Shown here piece by piece: positions 26,375-33,464 of a DNA stretch of 64,000 nt (its first letter is position 1; each line of letters opens with the position of its first letter). The translations under genes and the position numbers were made by a program. The DNA is taken from positions 248,001-312,000 of the forward strand of contig JAGNKU010000005.1 of NCBI GenBank assembly GCA_017999985.1, given 5' to 3'. The notes beneath the pieces were generated by a model that worked only from the letters and a program-made list of their open reading frames with translations, had not been told where the DNA came from and searched no databases. The stretch is from Phycisphaerae bacterium. Lineage in GTDB: Bacteria; Planctomycetota; Phycisphaerae; UBA1845; Fen-1342.

Positions 26375-27631
26375 CTAGCCGCTCAGCAGCAATTCCAGGT
26401 AGCGCCGGAGTACGCGCAGGCCCAGGTAGTCGGGGTCCAGGATGAGCAGCACGCCGATGCTGAACCAGTGGAAGGTGAGCAGGCGCGCGCAGACGCTGCC
26501 AATGGCGTGCGCGACTGGATGGTGCGTATCTCCTGGCCGCGCACGTTTGACGCGACCGCGAATCCACGTGTAGAGCGCGAGCGTACCGCCGGTCCACAGC
26601 CCCCACGCCAGGCAGCGCGGTTGCAGGCCGTGCAGCAGACTGCAATAGACGAACACGAGGAGCACGTTGAGTGGCTGGTGGCGGCGATTGCCGCCGAGCG
26701 GGATGTACACGTAGTCGCGCAGCCAACCGGAGAACGTGATATTCCAGCGATGCCACAGTTCGCGCGGGTTGGGCGCCAGCAGCGGCCAGCGGAAGTTTTC
26801 GGTGCCGCGGACACCAAACGCGCGGCTGACGCCGAGCTGCACGCTCGCGAAGCCGCTTTCCAGCAAGTAGAGGATCACAGCCGGGGCGTGCATGAACACC
26901 AGCAGCGGCCCGAGCGTGAGCTGCTCCGGGTCGGCGAGCGCGGCCAGGGGTGCGTCCCGCAGCGCCGGCGGCATCGCGCTGTGCACGGCCCGCAAGACCG
27001 GCACGATGGCGAGCAGCGTGACCAATCCGACGACGACGCGCGCCAGCCCCGTGGCGATGTCGCGGACGGTCCAACCCTCACGCGCCGCGCGGAGCTTTGG
27101 CACGAAATCCTTGGCGCGCTCGATGGGACCGTGCAGGAATTGTGGAAAGAAGAATATGTGGGCGAGGTAGTCGCCCAGCGTCAGTTGCGACGTCGTGCCG
27201 CGCACGCGTTCGATGAAGTAGCTCAGTAGCCGCAGAAACGTCAACCCGATACCGCTGAAGAAGATGAATACGCCGGCCTGATCCGTGGCCCGCAAGCCAT
27301 GCGCTGTGAACGCCGGCGGCAACGGCAAATAGAAGCAGCCGAAATACGCCAGATGCAGCAGCCCGACGCCGGCCACCAGTCCCGCCCGGCGGCCCGTGTG
27401 CAGCCGCGCGACAGACTCCGCCAGGAGGTAGCCGAGGACGATCGTCGCCGCGATCCCCGCCGTGAAGATCGGCCCGGCCACGACCAGCAGCGTTGCGAGG
27501 CCGGCGATGACAAAGAACCGCATGGCGTGCCGCGCCGGCAGCACGGCGAAGACCGGCAGCCACGCGAGAAAGAGCAGCGCGGGCAGCGCGGTCGTTCGAA
27601 ACGGATCGAGCCAGGGGATCATGCCGTGCAT
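26375..27631 (-). CDS. MBOAT-family membrane O-acyltransferase
   Basis: An integral membrane acyltransferase of the AlgI/DltB type that moves acyl groups onto extracellular polymers or glycans. About ten helices are visible, with the family cores FSGIGLTFLRLLSYF, FFPQFLHGPIERA, LWHRWNITFSGWLRDYVYIPLGGNR (given here in pieces: LWHRWNITFSGWLRDY and IPLGGNR) and the invariant His in YCSLLHGLQP. All diagnostic residues are present. The start is uncertain: ATG at 27631 or 27622, or TTG at 27691, none with a clear SD. It is unaccompanied by an AlgJ-like partner in this window. The substrate is unknown. Confidence 0.86.
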   Translation of the reverse strand: MHGMIPWLDPFRTTALPALLFLAWLPVFAVLPARHAMRFFVIAGLATLLVVAGPIFTAGIAATIVLGYLLAESVARLHTGRRAGLVAGVGLLHLAYFGCFYLPLPPAFTAHGLRATDQAGVFIFFSGIGLTFLRLLSYFIERVRGTTSQLTLGDYLAHIFFFPQFLHGPIERAKDFVPKLRAAREGWTVRDIATGLARVVVGLVTLLAIVPVLRAVHSAMPPALRDAPLAALADPEQLTLGPLLVFMHAPAVILYLLESGFASVQLGVSRAFGVRGTENFRWPLLAPNPRELWHRWNITFSGWLRDYVYIPLGGNRRHQPLNVLLVFVYCSLLHGLQPRCLAWGLWTGGTLALYTWIRGRVKRARPGDTHHPVAHAIGSVCARLLTFHWFSIGVLLILDPDYLGLRVLRRYLELLLSG

Positions 27632-27745
27632 CCACAGCCCGCGTTTCGCGCGAGCGGCGAGCAGCGTAGGCGGGCAGGCGGCGTTTGCCAAACGGAAGCC
27701 GGTAGGGTCGGCACCGCCCGCCGCTCAAGCCCTGAGGGAATGCAC

Positions 27746-27775
27746 TTGTGATTCGTGGGCGCGATTGGATAGGAT
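27746..27775 (+). promoter_or_regulatory. Candidate promoter of the DUF1573-like gene, leaderless layout
   Basis: TTGTGA, 18-base spacer, TAGGAT. The predicted start is at about 27782, one base before the ATG at 27783, hence probably a leaderless or near-leaderless mRNA. Confidence 0.4.
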
Positions 27776-27782
27776 GGACAGC

Positions 27783-29027
27783 ATGAGGGCGGAAAAACAA
27801 AACGCCACATCGCTCGTTTGTATTCTCATCGCACTGGCGCTCGCCTGGTCGAGTCGCGCGACTGAGCCACCGACGACGCAACCAGCCTCCAGCCCGGCGG
27901 TCGCGGAGGGGCCTGCCAGAGGAGAGATAGCACGCTGGCTGCGTAGCCCGCCGCCGGATGCACCACAACCGAAGCTCGAGTGCACGCGGCCGAAGATCGA
28001 GGGCTTGAGCACCGTCGCCGGTGACACGCTCGAATGGAGTTGGGAGATCGCGAACGCCGGGACGGCGGAGCTGCGACTGTGGCTCACGGCGCGGTGGGAC
28101 GACGGGGCCGTGTTGCAGGGACCGCGCTGGCGGGTCATACCGCCGGGCGAACGCGCGACGATTGCCGTGTCGTACGCGGCGCCGCCAGAGCACTGCGGAA
28201 CGCTGAACGTCTGGTGGAGCGCGTCGACGAACGATGCCGCCACGCGCGTCTTGGACCTGCGTGCGGTGGCGGAAGTGCGGCCACGCGGGTCGGTGGAGGA
28301 GCACGAGGCGACGTACGGCCCGTGCGGCGACGTGGAACGCTGGCTGGCACCGCCGCCCGACACGGCCCCGCAGCCGCGGCTCGTCTGCGCGCAGACCACA
28401 GCGGATCTCGGGGATGTCTGGCCGGGCACGGGGCTCAAGCCCGCGTGGACGTTTGAGAACGTCGGCGCGGCACCGCTGCGCATCCTGCTGCAGGTGGATT
28501 GCTGCACCGGGGTCAAGCCAGGCACGCTGATCATCGCGCCCGGGCAGCGCACGACGGCGGCGGCGTGTTTCGTGTGCCGACGGCCCGGCGAGATTTCGCG
28601 CAAGGCCAAGGCGCGGATCAACGACGCCACGCAGCCGGAGATCACGCTGGGCCTGAAGGCCGTACACCACGAGGCCCTGCGCATGGCCGCCGAGGGCCGG
28701 CCGAGCCGCGGCGTCAGCTTTGACAAAGTGCCGCGCGACGCGGGTCCGCAAACCAAGACCATGCTGCTGACGCGGGGGGACGGCGGACCGTTGTGCCCGC
28801 GCGTGCGCAAGATCACATCGGACGAGGAGTCGCGTACTCCGCCGCCAAACGTCACGGCCGAGCTGCGTGAACTCGAGCCCGGCCAGCGCTACGAGCTGGA
28901 CGTCACCGTGAGCCCGCCGTGGCCCGAAGACAAACAGTGGGCACATGCCACGGTAGAACTCGAGACGGGCGTCCCCGAAGATCCAACAGCCAAAGTGTCG
29001 GTGGGAGTGGGGGGCGAGACCCCGTAG
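27783..29027 (+). CDS. Exported protein with DUF1573/Ig-like repeats
   Basis: About 414 residues. A signal peptide (SLVCILIALALAWSSRA) is followed by a TEPPTTQPASSPA linker and two parallel modules. Each begins GEIARWLRSPPPDAPQPKL or DVERWLAPPPDTAPQPRL and continues into beta-rich segments. The second contains the DUF1573-like signature FENVGAAPLRILLQVDCCTG with IIAPGQRTTAAACF. A third beta-rich part (TAELRELEPGQRYELDVTV) closes the chain. The Cys pairs suggest disulfides or metal binding. Such proteins are extracytoplasmic in planctomycetes and Bacteroidetes; the role is unknown. ATG 27774 is an alternative start. Confidence 0.78.
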   Translation: MRAEKQNATSLVCILIALALAWSSRATEPPTTQPASSPAVAEGPARGEIARWLRSPPPDAPQPKLECTRPKIEGLSTVAGDTLEWSWEIANAGTAELRLWLTARWDDGAVLQGPRWRVIPPGERATIAVSYAAPPEHCGTLNVWWSASTNDAATRVLDLRAVAEVRPRGSVEEHEATYGPCGDVERWLAPPPDTAPQPRLVCAQTTADLGDVWPGTGLKPAWTFENVGAAPLRILLQVDCCTGVKPGTLIIAPGQRTTAAACFVCRRPGEISRKAKARINDATQPEITLGLKAVHHEALRMAAEGRPSRGVSFDKVPRDAGPQTKTMLLTRGDGGPLCPRVRKITSDEESRTPPPNVTAELRELEPGQRYELDVTVSPPWPEDKQWAHATVELETGVPEDPTAKVSVGVGGETP

Positions 29028-29042
29028 GCCCCGCGCGGCGGC

Positions 29043-29074
29043 GAACGTGGGAACGTGAGCATGTGGGAACGGCA
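29043..29074. repeat. Octamer repeats, GAACGTGG type
   Basis: Four consecutive 8-base units GAACGTGG, GAACGTGA, GCATGTGG, GAACGGCA, directly after the stop of the DUF1573-like gene. Confidence 0.55.
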
Positions 29075-29080
29075 GCGGGA

Positions 29081-29129
29081 CGGCCGACTCGGGGGTCGGC
29101 CGCTACGCGTCGGCTACGGGGGCCGACGC
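29081..29129. terminator. Double hairpin between convergent genes
   Basis: Two adjacent perfect stems: CGGCCGAC/GTCGGCCG (29081-29102) and GCGTCGG/CCGACGC (29107-29129), the second touching the stop codon of the minus-strand gene. The position suits a bidirectional terminator, but no U-run follows. It may equally be a dispersed repeat. Confidence 0.45.
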
Positions 29130-29725
29130 TACTTCTGAGGCGGCGTCCGCCGCAGTACCGCGCGCTGGACTGTGTTCGGCACGCGAGCCTGCACGGCGGG
29201 CGTGTCGTTCTGGCCGCCGGTCGGCGTCGGTTCACCGGAGAAGGCCGTGATTTCGACCGTGATGCGTTCGTCCGGCGTGCCGCGGCCTTCGAGCCGTTCG
29301 ACCGTGTGCAGCGTGGTGCCCTCGATCTCGAACGCGCCGTAAAACGCGTCGCCGAGGAGGACTTGCGGCAGGACGATCGAGTTGCCCTCATCCACCGCGT
29401 ACTGGCCGTGGGCGGCGTCCTGCACGATCAGCACGTAGGGCCGCTCCTGTCGCTGCTCGCCTTCGCCGTAGACGATGGTCCAGGTGTAGCGGTCGGACTC
29501 GGCGAGCGGGGCGATGTGCAGCTCCATGTGAAACGGTCGCGGCGGACGGCCGGGGGCGAGCAGCTCCGCGGCGCCGGCCCAGTCGCCGACCCACGCGGCC
29601 GGCAGTGTCGCGGGCGCGGACGACGTGGCGGGGGCGGTGGTCGGCTGCGACGTGGCGGGCTGCAACGCGGCCGGTTGCGAAGTCGCGGGGCGATCCTGGG
29701 CGACGAGAAGCACGAGCAAGCCCAT
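29129..29725 (-). CDS. Small exported protein of unknown function
   Basis: A 198-residue protein with a short hydrophobic start (GLLVLLVAQ), a repetitive ATSQPAALQPATSQPTTAPATS linker (shown here in part) and a beta-rich domain (FHMELHIAPLAESDRYTWTI, RPYVLIVQDAAHGQYAVDEG, VLLGDAFYGAFEIEGTTLH, ITVEITAFSG). The domain is suggestive of a lipocalin-like or jelly-roll barrel. The ATG at 29725 has a strong SD (GGAGGAG) that is part of a dispersed pyrimidine/purine repeat. Reading further upstream only adds translated repeat, so the short start is preferred. No function is assigned. Confidence 0.68.
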   Translation of the reverse strand: MGLLVLLVAQDRPATSQPAALQPATSQPTTAPATSSAPATLPAAWVGDWAGAAELLAPGRPPRPFHMELHIAPLAESDRYTWTIVYGEGEQRQERPYVLIVQDAAHGQYAVDEGNSIVLPQVLLGDAFYGAFEIEGTTLHTVERLEGRGTPDERITVEITAFSGEPTPTGGQNDTPAVQARVPNTVQRAVLRRTPPQK

Positions 29726-29730
29726 CAGCA

Positions 29731-29827
29731 CTCCTCCCCCAACGAGAGGGAGTGCGGGGAGAGGGTACGGCGCCCAGCACTTCACCCCTCCCCCTCTCAG
29801 GGGGAGGGTAGGGAGAGGGTACGGCGC
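29731..29827. repeat. Two copies of a polypyrimidine/polypurine dispersed repeat
   Basis: Unit one (29731-29772) and unit two (29785-29827) each hold C-rich then G-rich arms and end in GGGAGAGGGTACGGCGC. The first provides the SD of the downstream minus-strand gene. Translated, the units give PYPLPALPLVGGG and PYPLPTLPLRGGG, a recognisable mark of a spurious repeat-derived reading frame. Confidence 0.75.
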
Positions 29828-29967
29828 GCGGCGATTCGATCCTCCCCCCACCGCCACTTCGGATGTGCGGGGAGTAACTTCCTGCGTTCTCGGAGTGATG
29901 GGCACGCAGCGGCGAAGCAAGGTTGAGACCCTCACGATTCACACCTCCAGAAGTACAAGCCGTCCGC

Positions 29968-29991
29968 CTCACGCCGCGGCTGCCGCGTGAG
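29968..29991. terminator. Hairpin after the NAD(P)-binding protein gene
   Basis: CTCACGC and GCGTGAG arms with a 10-base loop, one base beyond the stop of the minus-strand reductase-like gene. No U-run. Confidence 0.4.
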
Positions 29992-29992
29992 C

Positions 29993-30916
29993 CTACCGCC
30001 GGAAATGCCGGCGCAGCTCGGATGCGTACGTGCGTCCCAGTCCGGCGGCATTGTCGGCGAGCCACGCACTCAAACGCGTCGGGCACGTCGGGGCCGACGC
30101 CGACACGAGCAGATTCGCCCTGAGGCCGGCCAGCTCGTCATGCGTTAGCAGGACGTCGCCGACCGCCCAGCCGACGACGCGCGCGACCGCGAGCGCGAGC
30201 CACGGCGGGACATGCACAGTGCGGGCGCGACTGCCGATCGTCCGCGCGATGAGCCGCACGAGCGCTTCGAAAGTGAACACTTCCGGTCCGACCGCGTCAA
30301 GCACGACGTTGTCGCTGCGTCCGCCGGCGTCCACCGCGAGGGCCGCGAGGTCCTCGACGTACACCGGCTGAAGTCGGTAATCGCCGCGGCCGGGAATTGC
30401 GAACACGGGGCTCGTGCGCAGCAGCCACGCGATGTTGTTGATCAGAATGTCCTCGCGGCCGAAGACGACCGTCGGGCGGATGATCGCGTGCGACAGGCGG
30501 CTCTGCTGGATAAAGTCCTCCAGCTCGGCCTTGCCGCGGAAATACGGCAACGACGAAGCGAGCGTCGGGTTCGTGATGCTGATATGTACGATCCGGCGAA
30601 CGCCGGCGGCTTCGGCGGCGCGAACGAGCGTTTTCGTGTTCGCGATCGCCTGCGCGAAGGTCGTCGCGCCATGAGCGAAGCGGACCCAATACGTGTTGTA
30701 GAGCCTCGCCGCTCCGGCGAGTCGCGCCGTGAGTTCGTCCGGCCGGTCGAAGCCGAACGGCGCGACGCGCACGCGGGCGCCGAAGGGGTTGGGGCGTTCG
30801 GGATGGCCGGTGAGCGTCAGCACGTCGCGCCCGCGTTCAAGCAATTGCGCAGCGATGTACCGTCCGGTGTAGCCGAACGCCCCCGTGACCACGTCGAATT
30901 CGCACGACGCCGGCAT
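29993..30916 (-). CDS. NAD(P)-binding protein, NDUFA9/NmrA-like atypical SDR
   Basis: A 307-residue Rossmann-fold protein of the extended/atypical short-chain dehydrogenase group. Its nucleotide motif is GAFGYTGRY (residues 12-20, GxxGxxG), followed by RDVLTLTGHPERPNPFG. The centre carries VRRIVHISITNP and LSHAIIRPTVVFGREDILINNIAWLLR, typical of the NDUFA9-like group; no YxxxK catalytic pair is evident. A hydrophobic helix (PPWLALAVARVVGWAVGDV) is near the C-terminus. SD GGAG is seven bases upstream. The cellular role cannot be fixed: electron-transport accessory or quinone/sugar reductase are options. Confidence 0.83.
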   Translation of the reverse strand: MPASCEFDVVTGAFGYTGRYIAAQLLERGRDVLTLTGHPERPNPFGARVRVAPFGFDRPDELTARLAGAARLYNTYWVRFAHGATTFAQAIANTKTLVRAAEAAGVRRIVHISITNPTLASSLPYFRGKAELEDFIQQSRLSHAIIRPTVVFGREDILINNIAWLLRTSPVFAIPGRGDYRLQPVYVEDLAALAVDAGGRSDNVVLDAVGPEVFTFEALVRLIARTIGSRARTVHVPPWLALAVARVVGWAVGDVLLTHDELAGLRANLLVSASAPTCPTRLSAWLADNAAGLGRTYASELRRHFRR

Positions 30917-31126
30917 GTTGCATCTCCGGTCGCAAGACCGATGTCATCATATATGCCAGAAGTTTTCGTTGCTTTTGAAAATTAAGAAAACACAGCCGAT
31001 GCTGCCCCACCGGTCGTCTTTGTACCCGGTCCGCTGACTACCCAATCGGCGGTGCGCTGAAGGAACAGAACCTCGAGCACCAGCGAGCGGGTTTCCGCAG
31101 CGAGAGCCACCACGGCCAGAAAAGGG

Positions 31127-31149
31127 CCCTCGCTCGCGCTTCGGGCTCG
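31127..31149. repeat. Dispersed repeat, CCTCGCTCGCGCTTCGGG type
   Basis: A sequence of a kind that recurs between genes in planctomycete genomes and yields spurious ARSASEG-like translations. Only one copy is seen in this window, so the call leans on memory of related genomes. Confidence 0.45.
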
Positions 31150-31174
31150 GATGCGATGACGCTGGTTCCACACG

Positions 31175-31196
31175 GAGCGAAGCCGGAGCTTCGCTC
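31175..31196. repeat. Inverted copy of the GAGCGAAGCTCC palindrome
   Basis: GAGCGAAGC, CGGA centre, GCTTCGCTC: the same arms as the tandem units at 9227-9304, 22 kb away. Confidence 0.75.
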
Positions 31197-31233
31197 TACC
31201 GGGCCGGGTTCGGGCATCGGTGCCGCGCCTCTG

Positions 31234-31268
31234 GCTGAATGCTGACCGCTGATCGCTGAGTGCTTCCA
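31234..31268. repeat. Heptamer array, GCTGANN (NNTCAGC family), four to five units
   Basis: GCTGAAT, GCTGACC, GCTGATC, GCTGAGT, then GCTTCCA. It begins 34 bases beyond the gatD stop. Confidence 0.85.
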
Positions 31269-31302
31269 GTCCAGCTTAGAGCTTATGGCTGACGGCCTCC
31301 GC

Positions 31303-32715
31303 CTACCGCTTGATCGACCGCAGGAACTCCTGCACCTCCGGAATGCCACCCTGGTAGCAGAGGTACCCGTTGTACGGCTCGCGGTCCGTGATCTCGTCGC
31401 TCACCGGCGTCAGCATCAGGCGCTGCACCTCGGCGCGGTCGTCCGTCTGGCCGAGCACCCAGCAGAGCTTCATGTACGCCACCTCGGGCAGCATGTTGCT
31501 CGCCGGCACAATGCCCAGCGTCATCAGGTCGCGGCCGGTGTCGTAGACGTACATGCCGCAGTAGCCCCACAGCGTCTGCACGGTCATGTAGATGTGCACG
31601 CCGGCCTCGACCGCCCGCCGGATCGCCGGATAGAGCGGCTTGTTGATGTGGCCCAGGCCCGTGCCGGCGATGACGATTCCGCGATAGCCCTTTTCGATGA
31701 TCGCGTCGACGAGGTCGGGCCGCATGTTCGGGTAGTAATAGAGGATCGTGACCTTCTCTTCGAAAGCCGTGTTGACTTTCACCTCGCGATCGGTCCGGCG
31801 ACGCTTGTAGTCCTGGCGGAGCGGGATAATCTCGCGCGGCGAGATCATGGCGACGGGGATTTCGGAGAGCGTGCGGAAGGTCGAGCGATAGCTGCTGTGC
31901 ATCTTGCGGACGCGCGTGCCGCGGTGCAGGAGGTTGTACTCGTCCGACGTGGGGCCGAACATGCAGACCAGCACCTCGGCGATATCGCCCTCGGCGGCGG
32001 CCTTCACGGCACATTGCAGATTGATCGCGGCGTCGGACGACGGCCGGTCGCTGGAGCGCTGGCTGCCGACCATGATGATCGGCACCGGCGTGTTCTGCAC
32101 CATGAAGGTCAGGATGGCCGCGGTGTGGTGCATGGTGTCGGTGCCGTGGCCGATGACGACGCCGGCCGTGCCCGCGCGGATTTCCTCGCCGATGCGCTGG
32201 GCGAGCTTGATGTACTGCTCTGGCCCCATGTTCTCGCTGAAGACGCCGAAGAGCTTCTCGGTGCGCAGGTTGCAGATGTCGGCCAGCTCGGGGACCGAGC
32301 CGTAGAGCTCGCCGGGGCTGAACGCGGGGATGACCGCGCCGGTGCGGTAGTCGAGCCGGCTGGCGATGGTGCCGCCGGTGCCGAAGAGCATGACGTTGGG
32401 TTTCTTCGGGTCGTAGGGGAATTCCTTTTCGGGAATCTTGTAGTGGGCTTCGCGGCGGCCGTGCTCGACCATTTTGGTGATCGAGGCGGCGTGGATGCCG
32501 ACGTTGTAGCCGCTGGCGAGCTTGAGCACGATGTGCTGGTCATCGGCGGTCTCGGAGCGCGGGAGGATCAGGCCGCGGAAGTTGCCGCGGGCGGACTCCA
32601 GCTCGACGTCGCTCCAGACGCCGACGTTGAAGCGTTCCAGGACGCTGCGGCCGAGGCCGCGATAGCCTTTGGTCTTGTCCGATGCGGGGGCAGCGGGTGT
32701 TGGTGCGGTGCTCAT
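31303..32715 (-). CDS. gatD: Glutamyl-tRNA(Gln) amidotransferase subunit D
   Basis: The asparaginase-like subunit that releases ammonia from glutamine for conversion of Glu-tRNA(Gln) to Gln-tRNA(Gln), working as a heterotetramer with GatE. The 470-residue chain has an N-terminal small beta-barrel (SDVELESARGNFRGLILPRS...LKLASGYNVGI). The type I asparaginase domain follows: the first catalytic Thr in FGTGGTIASRLDYRTGAVIP, the second in GHGTDTMHHTAAIL, then VPIIMVGSQRSSDRPSSDAA and LWGYCGMYVYDTGRDL. The barrel plus GGTIASRLDYRTGAV separates GatD from plain asparaginases. The start at 32715 is preferred; a longer frame to 32781 reads through a REP palindrome. Its partner gatE lies upstream beyond the RAYT element. 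Confidence 0.95.
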   Translation of the reverse strand: MSTAPTPAAPASDKTKGYRGLGRSVLERFNVGVWSDVELESARGNFRGLILPRSETADDQHIVLKLASGYNVGIHAASITKMVEHGRREAHYKIPEKEFPYDPKKPNVMLFGTGGTIASRLDYRTGAVIPAFSPGELYGSVPELADICNLRTEKLFGVFSENMGPEQYIKLAQRIGEEIRAGTAGVVIGHGTDTMHHTAAILTFMVQNTPVPIIMVGSQRSSDRPSSDAAINLQCAVKAAAEGDIAEVLVCMFGPTSDEYNLLHRGTRVRKMHSSYRSTFRTLSEIPVAMISPREIIPLRQDYKRRRTDREVKVNTAFEEKVTILYYYPNMRPDLVDAIIEKGYRGIVIAGTGLGHINKPLYPAIRRAVEAGVHIYMTVQTLWGYCGMYVYDTGRDLMTLGIVPASNMLPEVAYMKLCWVLGQTDDRAEVQRLMLTPVSDEITDREPYNGYLCYQGGIPEVQEFLRSIKR

Positions 32716-32743
32716 ATCACGTGCATCCAGTACGTCTTTGTGC

Positions 32744-33464
32744 CACTGCTCCTGAGCAGTGCAGAACTCCATGTGTCCCACTGCTCTCGAACAGTGTAAG
32801 ACTCACATTGTGGCACTGCTCTTGAGCAGTGAAGTTCACTCAATCGGGTCCATCCGAATCGGTACATCGTGACGTCCATCCCAGAAGCGGGCGCTCGACC
32901 ACGGCCAATCGAGCGGGTGATCGACGAGCCCGCGCCGAACCGGGTTCTGATGGACGTAGTCAACGACAACCCGGAGCGGCTTGTCATGCCAGATGTTGTG
33001 GTCGAACCCGCCGCCAGCCTCCCAGAAGCGAAACACGGTGCGGGACGGGTAGCGCACGGTCAGTCGCCTGAGCCAGTCCGTCTGGTTCGTCTGTCGCAGC
33101 CACTCGTGGGCGGCCGTCGCCACCGAGTGCTTCAGGTTCGCCAGGACTCTGGCCATCGCGCAATCTGGCGGAGGCAGCAGCACCACGTGCACATGCTCCG
33201 GCATGATCACATACGCCCAGAGTTGCAGGTGCAGGTGCTGGCGCGCCGACTCCAGGGCCTGGACCACCCACTGCCGACTGCGATCACGGCTCAGCAGGGG
33301 CCAGCGATGCACGCACGAGTACGTCAAGAAGTGCGCGTGTCCGGGTTCATCCCAGGCTCGACGCGTCTTGCACGGCTTCGTCACGAACATCGGTCCACCA
33401 GAGCACTGCTCAAGAGCAGTGGCACACGACGTACTCCACATCGCGACACTGCTCTAGAGCAGTG
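32744..33464 (-). mobile_element. RAYT element with five REP-type palindromes, inserted between gatE and gatD
   Basis: A REP-associated tyrosine transposase gene bracketed by 18-base palindromes CACTGCTC-NN-GAGCAGTG. Three are on the gatD side (32744-32761, 32779-32796 with one arm diverged, 32814-32831) and two on the gatE side (33404-33421, 33447-33464). The bases next to several palindromes are also shared (GTGGCAC or TGGCAC). The last palindrome contains the gatE stop codon at its centre (CTAG). All genes are on the same strand. Confidence 0.9.
32836..33390 (-). CDS. REP-associated tyrosine transposase (RAYT, Y1/TnpA_REP family)
   Basis: A 184-residue single-strand transposase of the Y1 HUH type. 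The metal-binding HUH motif is in MPEHVHVVLLPP. The nucleophile Tyr is in VVDYVHQNPVRRGLV, and the family C-terminus DWPWSSARFW follows. The start region HAHFLTYSCVHRWPLL matches the usual HxxHxTxxxxxR beginning. The ATG at 33388-33390 is taken; a longer frame would run into a flanking palindrome. RAYTs are domesticated relatives of IS200/IS605 transposases that handle REP palindromes, here visible on both sides. All catalytic residues are present. Confidence 0.93.
   Translation of the reverse strand: MFVTKPCKTRRAWDEPGHAHFLTYSCVHRWPLLSRDRSRQWVVQALESARQHLHLQLWAYVIMPEHVHVVLLPPPDCAMARVLANLKHSVATAAHEWLRQTNQTDWLRRLTVRYPSRTVFRFWEAGGGFDHNIWHDKPLRVVVDYVHQNPVRRGLVDHPLDWPWSSARFWDGRHDVPIRMDPIE

Larger units (their letters stand above)
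30917..31302. other. Intergenic region packed with dispersed repeats
   Basis: 386 bases between the NAD(P)-binding protein and the end of gatD. It includes an A/T-rich promoter-like stretch near 30950-30990 (TATATG and surrounding), a CCTCGCTCGCGCTTCGGG repeat (31127-31149), an inverted GAGCGAAGC/GCTTCGCTC palindrome (31175-31196) and a heptamer array (31234-31268). No gene is supported. Confidence 0.65.

Noticed and set aside
29726-29935. Longer start for the secreted protein at 29129-29725
   Set aside because: The added residues are repeat translations (PYPLPTLPLRGGG), and a strong SD precedes the shorter start.
32716-32781. N-terminal extension of GatD
   Set aside because: The extra residues are translated REP sequence (CTAQEQW); the GatD barrel starts later.
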